From contig NZ_JBGORW010000004.1 of assembly GCF_041538065.1 (NCBI RefSeq), forward strand, positions 62,001 through 126,000: a stretch of 64,000 bases of DNA. Direction: 5' to 3'. Below are positions 26,784-35,295 of the stretch, piece by piece. A model generated the notes under the pieces. The model was not told the DNA's origin. It saw only the letters and a program-made list of their open reading frames with translations, and searched no databases. The position numbers and the translations under genes are program-made. The first letter of the stretch is position 1. Every line of letters begins with the position of its first letter. Source of the DNA: Leptotrichia hongkongensis. GTDB lineage: Bacteria > Fusobacteriota > Fusobacteriia > Fusobacteriales > Leptotrichiaceae.

Positions 26784-26875
26784 GGAATACAGTCCTGTTT
26801 TTCTATAAATTGTTAAAGTTTAAGGAATATATTTCATAAATTTTGGAGTTTTTAATTTTTTAAGGAATGTAATCC
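26784..26875. repeat. Three GGAAT boxes at exact 40-bp spacing
   Basis: GGAATACAGTCC at 26784, GGAATATATTTC at 26824 and GGAATGTAATCC at 26864 repeat every 40 bp; the first and last are GGA-N6-TCC palindromes. They lie 60-150 bp upstream of the AAA/DUF4143 ATPase start in the 307-bp gap 26725-27031. Nothing else was recognised in that gap. Confidence 0.45.
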
Positions 26876-27031
26876 TATAATTTAAAAATTATCAATGAGG
26901 TTTTACTAACTTTTACTTCTTCGTAAATTTAATTAAACTTTTTTATAAACTATATACATCACAGTATATAGCCCGATTTTTTGCTCTGTTGGCAATAACT
27001 ATAACAACCTCTCTATCCTTAAAGCTATTTT

Positions 27032-28138
27032 TTAAAAATTATCAAAAAAGTGCTTACTTTGCCCTATAACTTCTTTTTCAGCTGATAAAATCAATGTTTC
27101 TACTTCTAGATTCCATCCATTTTTTCTGCAATGTTCCTCACATTTTTGTTTTGCTTTTTCAGCTAGCAAGTTAAAGACTTCTTTTTTTTCAATGTACCCA
27201 GAAGCCTCTTCAGTTGTATTCGATTCCAGAATTTTATAGACATTTTCCAGCTTTTCACCCACTAACAATGCGTTTGCAGCCAAAATTTCCATTTTTGCAT
27301 CAGAAACTCGACTGTGTGTATGAAAAATTCCTCCTGCCACTTTTACAAATTTTCCTAATTCTCCAATAAAATAAATTTTCTTAACTTCAAATTCACATGC
27401 CTTGTCAAACATATATCCCACAAAATTACTGATTACAACACCTTCTTCAGCTTTTTCTGGAAATTCCTTTTTCAAAAACATTTTTCCTCTATTTCCAAAA
27501 AGAAATATCGCTGTTTTTGTATTAAAATATGTTAAATTTTGCTTCAGCTCTATTGCAAGGGAAGCCTTCCATGACTCTTCAGACATCGGACGTACAATTC
27601 CCATTGTTCCAAGAATAGAAATTCCGCCAATAATTCCTAATTTCCCATTCATTGTTTTTTTGGCAGCTTCTTCACCCAGAGGCACGCTAATTTCAACGTC
27701 TACTCCTTTTCCAGACGGAAGAAGTTCCTTCACAATACCAGTCAGCATTTTCATTGGCGTTGGATTTATTGCTGATTTTCCAACTTCGACAGGAAGTCCG
27801 ATTTTTGTGACTTTTCCGACTCCTTTTCCTCCAAAAATATTGATTTTATCATCTTCTCTAAAACTTACTTTTGATATGATTTCTAGACCGTGTGTTGCAT
27901 CAGGGTCATCTCCCCCATCTTTTATGACAGTTGCTGTTGCATAATCCTCTGTCTTTTCAAAAGACTTAATCTTAATTTTTATCTTTTTACCTGCTGGAAC
28001 ATCTATTTCAACTTCTTCGACTTTTTCAGCTTTTCCTAGTAAAAGTAACAGTGCCGCCTTAGTCGCTGCTGTTGCCGAACTTCCTGTGGTATAGCCATAT
28101 CGCAGTTTTCTACCGTTAAAATATACATAATTTTCCAT
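27032..28138 (-). CDS. cbiD: Cobalt-precorrin-5B C1-methyltransferase
   Basis: A 368-residue enzyme that methylates C1 of the corrin ring in the anaerobic pathway. The family start is RYGYTTGSSATAATKAA at residues 12-28; further marks are IKDGGDDPDATHG near 70-82, VGKSAINPTPMKML near 117-130, and the ISILGTMGIVRPMSEE motif near 172-187. The length is typical (about 360-380). An ATTTT-rich gap of 139 bp separates it from cbiC upstream. Confidence 0.95.
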   Translation of the reverse strand: MENYVYFNGRKLRYGYTTGSSATAATKAALLLLLGKAEKVEEVEIDVPAGKKIKIKIKSFEKTEDYATATVIKDGGDDPDATHGLEIISKVSFREDDKINIFGGKGVGKVTKIGLPVEVGKSAINPTPMKMLTGIVKELLPSGKGVDVEISVPLGEEAAKKTMNGKLGIIGGISILGTMGIVRPMSEESWKASLAIELKQNLTYFNTKTAIFLFGNRGKMFLKKEFPEKAEEGVVISNFVGYMFDKACEFEVKKIYFIGELGKFVKVAGGIFHTHSRVSDAKMEILAANALLVGEKLENVYKILESNTTEEASGYIEKKEVFNLLAEKAKQKCEEHCRKNGWNLEVETLILSAEKEVIGQSKHFFDNF

Positions 28139-28277
28139 TTTTATTTCTCCACAATTATACTAAAATATATCTGAAAATGCTCAAAACTAATAAATTTTCA
28201 GTGTTTTTGATTAAATAAAATCAAAATACTAAAAATAAAATAAATTTTGGATTTTCAGATATTTACAAATTCATTTA

Positions 28278-28934
28278 TTAATTATTAAAATATTTATCTC
28301 TTTCATACATTTGATAAAGGATTCCGTGCATTACACCAACTGCAACTGTACTTCCACCTTTTGTTCCATTTGTTCGTATAAACGGAACATTATATTTTGA
28401 AAGTTCTGCTTTAGATTCAGGACATCCCACAAATCCAACTGGAACTCCAACTATCAATTTCGGTACATTTTCCCCTTCTTTTTCCATTTTTTCAAGTAAT
28501 GTAAACAATGCTGTTGGAGCATTTCCGATTACAAAAATTTTTGTTTGCGAATCTTTTAACGCTCTTTCCAATCCAACCATCGAACGTGTAATTCCTCTTT
28601 CCTTCGCTTCTCTAGCCACATCTGGATCTGCCACTAGACAATATGCCTCTGCTCCAAATTTTTTCAGACCATTTTTATTCAATCCATTAACAATCATGTT
28701 TGTATCACAATAAATTTTGCAATTTCCAGATTCTAACGCTTCCTTTGCTGATTCAATTGGATTATTATGAAATTCAACAATGTTCACATAATCAAAATCT
28801 CCAGTTGTATGAATCAATCTTTTTACGATTAATTGCTCTTCTTCACTAAAATGGTCTGCTTTCCCAGCCAACCCTTCTGTAATCATCTCAAAACTCCTTA
28901 CCTCAATCGATTTTGGATCTTTAATATATGACAT
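28278..28934 (-). CDS. cbiC: Cobalt-precorrin-8 methylmutase
   Basis: A 218-residue isomerase (CbiC/CobH) that moves the C11 methyl to C12. Characteristic segments are KDPKSIEVRSFEMI at 5-18, the active-site region RLIHTTGDFDYVNIVEF near 44-60 with the conserved histidine, CDTNMIVNGLNK near 80-91, and VGVPVGFVGCPESKAEL near 163-179. The length matches the family. It is preceded by an AGGAGA site. Confidence 0.96.
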   Translation of the reverse strand: MSYIKDPKSIEVRSFEMITEGLAGKADHFSEEEQLIVKRLIHTTGDFDYVNIVEFHNNPIESAKEALESGNCKIYCDTNMIVNGLNKNGLKKFGAEAYCLVADPDVAREAKERGITRSMVGLERALKDSQTKIFVIGNAPTALFTLLEKMEKEGENVPKLIVGVPVGFVGCPESKAELSKYNVPFIRTNGTKGGSTVAVGVMHGILYQMYERDKYFNN

Positions 28935-29073
28935 AATTTATTCTCCTTTTATTTATTTGAATATGTTAATAACTTTATTTTTTACTTTTGTTTATTTAAT
29001 AATATTTTTTCATCTATATTTCTAATTTGTTTTCACGCAAAAGCAATGAACAACGTACTCTTACTTGAAAAAG

Positions 29074-30417
29074 CTACAGCTTTTCTATCAAGTATTTAAA
29101 AAACTCTATATTTGAATAAAACGAAATATGCGGGTATCCTGCTAGAAGACTATTTTTTCTATATCCGCAAACCCAATTTCTTCCATCATTTTTTTCTATT
29201 TTATAAAATTTTTCTTTTTCATTATCTACAGAAATTTCTGAATAATGAAATTCGTGTCCTTTTGTACAAATTCCATTTTCGGCTTTTATATTTATATATC
29301 CAAATCTTCCGATATTCAGCCTATTTTTCATAGAAATTTCCACATCTATCAGTCCACAGAAATCTCCACTATTTCCATCTAGCAAATTCAGTTTATTTGT
29401 TAAGTAGATAAATCCGCCACATTCTCCGTAGATTTTTACTCCATTTTCATAAGCCTGCTTTATACTTTCCTTCATAGATACATTTTCAGACAATTCTTTC
29501 CAGTAAAGTTCAGGATAACCTCCGCCAAGATAAATCATATCAAGATTTTCTGGTATTTTTTCGTCTTTTACAGGGCTAAATTCTACTATTTCTAATCCTG
29601 AAAATCTCATCAGTTCCAGATTTGACTCATAGTAAAATGAAAATGCACCATCTTTAGCAACTCCAACACGTTTTCCTTTATATTTATTCTTTAAGTCCTT
29701 TATTGGCTCAAAACTGTCCATACTGCTTTTTGTTTCAAATTCTTCTGCTATTTCGTAAATTTTTTCTAAATCTAAGCAATTTTGTGCAATTTCCTTAAAC
29801 AGCTGTTTCTTTTCCTCAAGCTCTTTTGAACCTTTCAATTCAAAAGCCTGTTTTAATCCCAGATGTCTGCTTTCCACCGATAATTTCTCATTTTTCGGCA
29901 AATATCCTACGCATTCTATCCCCGTAAATCTTTCTACCGCTTCCTTCAAGTTCAAGTATAGTTTTTCAGAAGAAACATTATTTAAAATAATGCCCTTTAT
30001 TTTAACATTTTTATCAAACAGCTTGAAACCCAAAACTTCGGCAGCTATGCTTGTGGAGATTCCTTTTGCGTTAACTACAAGAATTACTGGTATATCAAGT
30101 ATTCTTGATACATGAGCTGTACTAAAATTATCCTTTTCATGCCCAATTCCATCATAAAGCCCCATAACTCCCTCAACTATAGCGATATTGCTTCCTTTCG
30201 CTCCTGTTTCAAATATATGCCTTAACGTACTTTCATCAAACATAAAAGCATCTAAATTACGAGATTTATTTCCCGTGAACAACTCATGATAACCAGGGTC
30301 GATGTAGTCTGGACCAACTTTAAAAGGTGCCACATTTTCAAAAGCTGACATCAATATGCTGCTTACTGTAGTCTTTCCACCACCACTCATTGCTCCCGAT
30401 ATAAGTATTTTTTTCAT
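29074..30417 (-). CDS. cbiA: Cobyrinic acid a,c-diamide synthase
   Basis: A 447-residue ATP- and glutamine-dependent amidase that amidates carboxylates a and c of the corrin ring. The N-terminal P-loop GAMSGGGKTTVSS is at residues 8-20, followed by the FKVGPDYIDPGYH motif near 33-45. The C-terminal class I glutaminase domain (from about 245) carries the nucleophile Cys in YGECGGFIYLTN near 330, and GHEFHYSEI near 385. Its start overlaps the cbiO stop by 4 nt, showing a continuous transport-biosynthesis operon. Confidence 0.95.
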   Translation of the reverse strand: MKKILISGAMSGGGKTTVSSILMSAFENVAPFKVGPDYIDPGYHELFTGNKSRNLDAFMFDESTLRHIFETGAKGSNIAIVEGVMGLYDGIGHEKDNFSTAHVSRILDIPVILVVNAKGISTSIAAEVLGFKLFDKNVKIKGIILNNVSSEKLYLNLKEAVERFTGIECVGYLPKNEKLSVESRHLGLKQAFELKGSKELEEKKQLFKEIAQNCLDLEKIYEIAEEFETKSSMDSFEPIKDLKNKYKGKRVGVAKDGAFSFYYESNLELMRFSGLEIVEFSPVKDEKIPENLDMIYLGGGYPELYWKELSENVSMKESIKQAYENGVKIYGECGGFIYLTNKLNLLDGNSGDFCGLIDVEISMKNRLNIGRFGYINIKAENGICTKGHEFHYSEISVDNEKEKFYKIEKNDGRNWVCGYRKNSLLAGYPHISFYSNIEFFKYLIEKL

Positions 30418-31220
30418 AGCAAGTTTTTTTCCTCCAAAAATTTATAATAATCATTTTCATCAAGATTTTTATACTTGAGATAACTTTTTATTTTCAGTAC
30501 ATTTGGAATATTCAAATTTAATTTCTTCAAAAATTCAAAATCCTCAAAAACCTCGTCCCTGCTCCCTTGCCGTACAATTCTCCCTTTTTCAAGGACATAG
30601 ATATAGTCAGCAAATTCATAGGCAAAATCTGTATCGTGAGTTGATACCACCATTGTTTTTCCTGCTTTGGAAAAATTATCTAGAATTTCTGATACTCTTT
30701 TTGTATTTTTAGAATCAAGCCATGCAGTTGGCTCATCTAGAATAAGAAGTTCTGGCTCCATTGCCGTAATTGCAGCTATTGAGACCCTTTTTTTCTGTCC
30801 ATAGCTCAGATGATGACAAGGTCTATCTTTTAAATCTGTTATATTGATTTCTTCCATTGCCCTGTTTACATTTTTTTCTACTTCCTCTTTAGAATATCCA
30901 AGATTTTCAGGTCCATAAGCTACTTCCTGAAATACTAAAGGGGCAAAAATCTGTATTTCAGGATCCTGAAAAATTATTCCGACTTTTTTTCTCAATTCTT
31001 CCAGATTTTTCTTTTTATGTTCTATTTTTTTCTCTTCAAAATAAATATTTCCCTTTTGTGCTTTCAAAAGTCCATTCATTATTAAAAATAATGTTGATTT
31101 TCCTGAGCCATTTTCCCCAAGAAATAATGTTTTTTTCCCTTTTTCAATATTCAAAGTCACATCTTTTAGAGCCTCTGTTTCTTCGTCGTATGAAAAAGTT
31201 ATATTTTCAAGTCTAAGCAT
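30414..31220 (-). CDS. cbiO: Cobalt ECF transporter ATPase CbiO
   Basis: A 268-residue ABC ATPase that powers the CbiMNQ cobalt importer. Walker A is GENGSGKSTLF at 36-46, the Q-loop is IIFQDPEIQIFAP near 84, the signature is LSYGQKKRVSIAA near 138, and Walker B is LLILDEPTAWLD near 159. Overlaps of 8 nt with cbiQ and 4 nt with cbiA indicate tight coupling. Confidence 0.96.
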   Translation of the reverse strand: MLRLENITFSYDEETEALKDVTLNIEKGKKTLFLGENGSGKSTLFLIMNGLLKAQKGNIYFEEKKIEHKKKNLEELRKKVGIIFQDPEIQIFAPLVFQEVAYGPENLGYSKEEVEKNVNRAMEEINITDLKDRPCHHLSYGQKKRVSIAAITAMEPELLILDEPTAWLDSKNTKRVSEILDNFSKAGKTMVVSTHDTDFAYEFADYIYVLEKGRIVRQGSRDEVFEDFEFLKKLNLNIPNVLKIKSYLKYKNLDENDYYKFLEEKNLL

Positions 31221-31917
31221 TGTATTTTACCACCAAATATAAATTTATTATAACTATTATTATTACGAATATTATTTCAAACCCAATTTTTTTATATTTT
31301 CTATGAGAAAAAATAAACTCCTTTCCCATTCTTGATTCCACAGCCTTTATAGAATTCAGATTATAGTAGTATGTTTTTTTTAGTATAGCAACTACTAACA
31401 TCGGAAATGACTTCATCCCATTTTTAAAACTGCTATATCCTAGCCTTACTTCCTGTGCATTATGTAATTTTTCCTTATTTTCAAATAATAAAAATATATA
31501 TCTATAAATTAATAAAAACATTTCCCTAAATATTTTAGGAAATTTCAGCTTTGCAAATATATAGTCCAAATCTATAATTGGAGTAGAACAAATAAGGAAA
31601 TAAACTACAGCTATCGAGGAAAATGAACGTAGCAAAAATGTCCATATATCCGCTTTTATAAACAGCAAGGAAATTACAGTTGTCAAAATAAATAAAGCCG
31701 GAATAAAGTTCAGCTTTAACAAGTCACCTATTTTCACTTTTACGACAAACAAAAGAAGTAAATTAAACAGTATAAAATTAAAAACAAATACTATTTTACT
31801 TCCAGTATAAAGTAAAAATACTAATGTCGTCATTGACAATATAAACTTTACTCCGGGGTTTATATTTTTTATGGGATTTGTGTAAGATACTTTATCTATT
31901 AGCATTTTTTCTTTCAC
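31213..31917 (-). CDS. cbiQ: Cobalt ECF transporter T component CbiQ
   Basis: A 234-residue membrane protein, the energy-coupling component that links CbiO to CbiM/N. It has about five helices, opening with NPIKNINPGVKF, and carries the coupling-helix segments typical of the family (EVRLGYSSFKNGMKSF near 155-170 and NLNSIKAVESRMGKE near 188-202). It overlaps cbiN by 26 nt and cbiO by 8 nt. Confidence 0.94.
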   Translation of the reverse strand: MKEKMLIDKVSYTNPIKNINPGVKFILSMTTLVFLLYTGSKIVFVFNFILFNLLLLFVVKVKIGDLLKLNFIPALFILTTVISLLFIKADIWTFLLRSFSSIAVVYFLICSTPIIDLDYIFAKLKFPKIFREMFLLIYRYIFLLFENKEKLHNAQEVRLGYSSFKNGMKSFPMLVVAILKKTYYYNLNSIKAVESRMGKEFIFSHRKYKKIGFEIIFVIIIVIINLYLVVKYNA

Positions 31918-32194
31918 CTTTGAAATAGCCTAATACATACCCTACAATTCCTGCACCAAATGCCGCCTGTAATGCAAACAGCAGACTTTCAGTTTCATCT
32001 CCTGGTAATTCTATTAAATTTTTAGCCCATGGCTCATAATCAGGTTTTATAGTTTTTATTACTTCTTCTCCCTTGTCATCAGATCCGCCAAATTCAGATT
32101 TTACGAGAAATAAAGGAATAACACCTATTAAAATTATTGCAATTATTAAAATAATATTCTTTTTAAATACACTTTTGTTTTTATTTTCCGACAT
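31892..32194 (-). CDS. cbiN: Cobalt transport protein CbiN
   Basis: A 100-residue protein with two membrane helices (about 12-32 and 68-88) flanking an extracytoplasmic loop. The conserved PDYEPWAKNLIELPGDETESLLFALQ region is split here for reference at residues 50-75 (key residues PWA, E, P, E). It is the small accessory subunit required with CbiM for cobalt uptake. It shares 1 nt with the cbiM stop. Confidence 0.94.
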   Translation of the reverse strand: MSENKNKSVFKKNIILIIAIILIGVIPLFLVKSEFGGSDDKGEEVIKTIKPDYEPWAKNLIELPGDETESLLFALQAAFGAGIVGYVLGYFKGERKNANR

Positions 32195-32901
32195 TAAGCT
32201 TCCACCTCTTTTACGCTATATTTTTCAAGTATATTCATCACCACGTTTGTAAGTAGCCCTTCGATAACTGCAAGAGGAACCTGAGTTACTGCAAATACCG
32301 CTCCAAATTTGATAAATGAAGCAACTACTCCACCTTGTGGAGATGGATATGCAAGTGCAAGCTGAATTGATGTTACCACATAAGTCGCAAGATCTCCTAA
32401 TGCTGCTGCCAAAAATACCGCTAACGCCTTATTCTTTTTCTCAAATCCTTTATACACTAAATATGATACAATTGGTCCTGCAATTGCCATTGAAACAGCG
32501 TTTGCTCCCAAAGTTGTAAATCCTCCGTGTGCAAGCAATCCTGCTTGAAATATTAATACGATTGTTCCAAGAATGGAAGTTACAAAAGGTCCGTATAATA
32601 TAGTAGATAGCCCTACTCCTGTAGGATGTGATGAACTTCCTGTAACTGATGGAATTTTTAGTGCCGACAATACAAATATAAATGCACCCGCTAATGCAAG
32701 CGTCATTTTTTCCCGCACGCTCCCTTTAGAAACAGATTGAAGCTTCTTTATTCCTATTATCCAAAACGGAATACACACTGCAAACCATACTATAACCCAA
32801 TTTAAAGGTAAAAAACCTTCCATAATGTGCATTGAATAACCATTTACACCTATTAACAGCATGCTGGTTAAAACCAAAAACAATAATGTTCTCTTTTTCA
32901 T
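32194..32901 (-). CDS. cbiM: Cobalt ECF transporter S component CbiM
   Basis: A 235-residue membrane protein that binds the metal. A cleavable signal (MKKRTLLFLVLTSMLLIGVN, then GYS) exposes the mature N-terminus MHIMEGFLP, whose Met1 and His2 are the known Co/Ni ligands in this family. Helix regions include GSSSHPTGVGLSTILYGP near 89-106 with the conserved metal-site His. It heads the cbiMNQOA operon and is preceded by a leader containing a cobalamin riboswitch and a terminator, so it should be shut off when B12 is plentiful. Confidence 0.96.
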   Translation of the reverse strand: MKKRTLLFLVLTSMLLIGVNGYSMHIMEGFLPLNWVIVWFAVCIPFWIIGIKKLQSVSKGSVREKMTLALAGAFIFVLSALKIPSVTGSSSHPTGVGLSTILYGPFVTSILGTIVLIFQAGLLAHGGFTTLGANAVSMAIAGPIVSYLVYKGFEKKNKALAVFLAAALGDLATYVVTSIQLALAYPSPQGGVVASFIKFGAVFAVTQVPLAVIEGLLTNVVMNILEKYSVKEVEA

Positions 32902-32944
32902 TTTCTCTCCTTCTCCAAATTTAATTTAACCTTCGGCAAGTTCC

Positions 32945-32967
32945 AAAAAAAAATCAGCCAAAGCTGA
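32945..32967 (-). terminator. Leader terminator upstream of cbiM
   Basis: On the minus strand TCAGC (32967-32963) and GCTGA (32958-32954) form a short stem followed by nine T (32953-32945), 44 nt before the cbiM start and about 145 nt after the riboswitch core. It is the likely expression platform, although the distance is long. Confidence 0.65.
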
Positions 32968-33110
32968 AGCCAATACACGTCAAAACTTCCACAACAATAA
33001 CTATATCACCATCGTATAGTACGCTTATGGAACAAATCACCGTTGATTTATTTTTACATTGATGTATATTAAATCTTCCCTTCCCAGAAAATTTTATATA
33101 AAAAATTATT

Positions 33111-33263
33111 AGGCAAGTCTCCTGACTAACTTCATCCTACTCGTACCCTTCCCAAAATATCCAAGATATCTCAGTGGTTTTATGTACTTTCGTCAGCTTC
33201 ACAGTAGTGGGGGCTGTATCGGATTCTAACCGATTTCCTTATTAAGTTTGTAAAACACCTATA
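33111..33263 (-). promoter_or_regulatory. Cobalamin riboswitch controlling cbiMNQOA
   Basis: The minus strand carries the conserved elements in order: AGGTG at the 5' end (33261-33257), AATAAGGAA, the CAGCCCCCACTACTGTGA stretch, AACCACTG, TGGGAAGG, and the 3' GTCAGGAGACTTGCC (B12 box region, ending at 33111). All paired regions of the adenosylcobalamin aptamer are recognisable. The downstream gene is the cobalt importer cbiM, the classic target. Confidence 0.95.
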
Positions 33264-33374
33264 ATTCTTTACTATTATTATACTCTCTTTCTTATATTTG
33301 TCAACCCTAAAAAAGGATATTTTTTTCAAATTTAAATAATTTATTAATATGATATTGGAGTATACAAAATATTG

Positions 33375-33403
33375 TTGACAAATATTATAAAATAATTTAT
33401 AAT
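33375..33403 (+). promoter_or_regulatory. Consensus promoter with operator palindrome
   Basis: TTGACA (33375-33380), 17-nt spacer and TATAAT (33398-33403). A perfect palindrome, ATTATAAA (33384-33391), 4 nt, TTTATAAT (33396-33403), fills the spacer and covers the -10. Two GTATAC sites (33360-33365 and 33406-33411) flank it. The MarR protein encoded 450 bp downstream in the same operon is the obvious candidate to bind here (inference). Confidence 0.75.
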
Positions 33404-33434
33404 AAGTATACATATAATATAAGGAGGAAATATA

Positions 33435-33842
33435 ATGGAATTTAGTTTTACTTTAAAAATCAAAGCAAAAAAAGAAGATGCATGGGAATACTATGCAAAT
33501 ATTGAAAAATGGTATGATTGGGAAAAAGATTTAAAAAATATCACATTAAAAGGTGAATTTAAGACAGGTTCATGTGGAACTATGGAACTTGAAGGAATGC
33601 CCCCTATGGAATATAAACTTACTCTTGTAAAACCTTTTGAAGAATTTTGGGATAAAACAGAAACTCCATTTGGAGATATTCTTTTTGGTCATCAAATAAT
33701 TGATAACAACGATGGAAGCATAAATATAAAACATACTGTAATTTTGGACAGTGAAGATGAACAGCATTTAGAATTTTTAAGCCAAGTTTTTTCAGATGTC
33801 CCTCAATCTATATTTATTCTAAAAAATTACTTGGAAAGATAA
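33435..33842 (+). CDS. SRPBCC-family protein
   Basis: A 135-residue cytoplasmic protein with the pattern of the START/polyketide-cyclase-like (SRPBCC) fold: FSFTLKIKAKKEDAWEYYAN at the start, IEKWYDWEKDLKNITL, GTMELEGMPPMEYKLTL, and a C-terminal helix. Such proteins have a hydrophobic ligand cavity, and their ligands vary widely. AAGGAGG precedes the ATG. The MarR gene follows 12 bp downstream; the pair probably forms a ligand- or stress-responsive unit. Confidence 0.8.
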   Translation: MEFSFTLKIKAKKEDAWEYYANIEKWYDWEKDLKNITLKGEFKTGSCGTMELEGMPPMEYKLTLVKPFEEFWDKTETPFGDILFGHQIIDNNDGSINIKHTVILDSEDEQHLEFLSQVFSDVPQSIFILKNYLER

Positions 33843-33854
33843 GGTGATTGGTAC

Positions 33855-34298
33855 TTGTTTACATCAAAATATAAAGATAATTCAGAAAAATCAACAGGAT
33901 TGTTATTTATGAGGGTATACAATAAATGGCATTCTATGATAAAAAAAGAACTAAAGAAAATGAACTTAACACACCCTCAATTTGTTGTTTTAGCTTCCCT
34001 TGCTTATTTATCACAAGACAGCAACGAAGTCACGCAAGTTATGATTTCAAAACTCTCAGGAATAGATGTTATGACAGTATCTCAAATATTAAATTTATTA
34101 GAAAAAAATGATTTTGTAAAAAGAAAGGAACATTCAAGAGACACAAGGGCAAAAGCTGTTATTTTAAACAAAAAAGGAGAAGAAATATTACAAAAAGCCG
34201 TTCCGTTAGTTGAGCAAATCGATGAAATTTTTTTCGAAAAGTTAGACACTGATGAAGAACAATTTAAACATTTTCTTGTTAGACTAAATGAAGAATAA
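33855..34298 (+). CDS. MarR-family transcriptional regulator
   Basis: A 147-residue winged-helix regulator. The sequence LTHPQFVVLASLAYL near 38-52, MISKLSGIDVMTVSQILNLLE near 63-83 (recognition helix) and the wing KRKEHSRDTRAKAVILNKKG near 89-108 are typical of MarR. The start is a TTG at 33855 with AAGGTGAT about 8 nt upstream; the next in-frame ATG (33909) would remove part of the dimerisation helix. It likely represses its own operon through the palindrome at 33384-33403. Confidence 0.9.
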   Translation: MFTSKYKDNSEKSTGLLFMRVYNKWHSMIKKELKKMNLTHPQFVVLASLAYLSQDSNEVTQVMISKLSGIDVMTVSQILNLLEKNDFVKRKEHSRDTRAKAVILNKKGEEILQKAVPLVEQIDEIFFEKLDTDEEQFKHFLVRLNEE

Positions 34299-34384
34299 GA
34301 AATATTATAATTAATAAATATGTCAAAATTACCATTTTTATTATTATATTTAAAATTCAAAAAATAAAACAGAATTTTATTCAA

Positions 34385-34426
34385 AAGGATTATTGACACC
34401 AAAATGTTGTAGTCCTTCTTTTTTTT
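34385..34426 (+). terminator. Probable terminator after the MarR gene
   Basis: AAGGA (34385-34389) and TCCTT (34413-34417) with a 23-nt loop, followed by CTTTTTTTT. The stem is short. The 443-bp gap 34299-34741 otherwise holds the family A repeat below. Confidence 0.5.
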
Positions 34427-34569
34427 ATGATTTATCAATATATTCAAAACCAAAATAACTTAGTTTTAATACATAAGATAAAAAAAGAACCGTGTTGATT
34501 TTCAAGTTTATTAAAACTTTCCAATGTTTTATTTTGTCAATATATAAAATAATTAACGTCTTTTACAAC

Positions 34570-34675
34570 TATACTCAAACCTATTTAAAATTAAACTACT
34601 AAAAATTATATAAATTTAGGGTTTGAGTAAAATAGTCATAGCCTTTTGAGTTTAGTTTTAAAGCAGTTTTACTAT
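34570..34675 (-). repeat. Repeat family A, copy 4 (106 bp, inverted)
   Basis: Starts TATACTCAAACCTA and ends GCAGTTTTACTAT. It shows both hairpins most clearly: ACTCAAACC pairs with GGTTTGAGT, and AGTAAAA pairs with TTTTACT. It lies between two convergent genes. Confidence 0.85.
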
Positions 34676-34741
34676 ATTATTCAAATTTATTAAGTTAAAA
34701 AATTTCAATAAAGATAATTTTTAATTTTTCAAGATTTTTTA

Positions 34742-35290
34742 TTACTTTTTACCACGTATAATTGCTGTAATTTCATTATAATCTTGATTATTTATCTCGT
34801 TACTTTCTTTATATTCCAGTTCTGAAATTTCATAAAATTCTTTAACATCATTTAGAAAAAAAACATCTTTTAAATCAAATTCTAAAAAAATATCTCCCAA
34901 TGCCTGAAAATGTATTGCCATACTTCCTGATGGCAAATAGCAGGCACAAGTTATTAGAGTGTATCCTCTTTCTTTATCAAAGTTATCAAAAATTTTTCCT
35001 GCATGTAAGACATCTGTTTTTTTGTCAAATCCTATATCTATATTGTATGCTGTTAATCCTGTTATTGTTAATAAAGAAGACTTTAAATAAAAATTTCTAG
35101 TTTGATGCCGATTTAACATTTCTTTTAAAGTTTCAGGTAATTGATTGTATGTGCTATCCGATAAATCTAAATTAGTAGTATAAGTTCCTATAATCATTTT
35201 ATCATACATAATAACTGGAACACTGCAAAAAGACTCAAATAAGTCTAACTCAAAATTATTAAGATCTTTAAATTGTAATTTTATTTTCAT
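34742..35290 (-). CDS. Unknown protein, immunity-like, paralogue of 47026-47874
   Basis: A 182-residue cytoplasmic protein. It aligns by eye with the N-terminal 160 residues of the protein at 47026-47874: MKIKLQFKDLNNFELDLFES versus MKIKLKLQNGWNNELEVLGA, then LPETLKEM versus LPESLKKE, ITGLTAYNI versus INGITAYQL, IFDNFDKERG versus IFEDFNRNET, and DIFLEFDL versus DIYIEFDI. No known family was recognised. The ATG follows AGGAGATAG, where TAG ends a short open fragment upstream. That toxin-end plus downstream-gene layout resembles immunity genes of polymorphic toxin loci (inference). Confidence 0.7.
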   Translation of the reverse strand: MKIKLQFKDLNNFELDLFESFCSVPVIMYDKMIIGTYTTNLDLSDSTYNQLPETLKEMLNRHQTRNFYLKSSLLTITGLTAYNIDIGFDKKTDVLHAGKIFDNFDKERGYTLITCACYLPSGSMAIHFQALGDIFLEFDLKDVFFLNDVKEFYEISELEYKESNEINNQDYNEITAIIRGKK

Positions 35291-35295
35291 TTTGA

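Noticed and set aside
26784..26875. CRISPR-like array
   Set aside because: Only short GGAAT boxes recur; there is no conserved repeat of 25-35 bp, no unique spacers and no cas gene in the window.
27402..27944. Plus-strand frame of 180 codons
   Set aside because: It lies wholly inside cbiD on the other strand; its composition is the complement of a conserved protein and it has no ribosome site.
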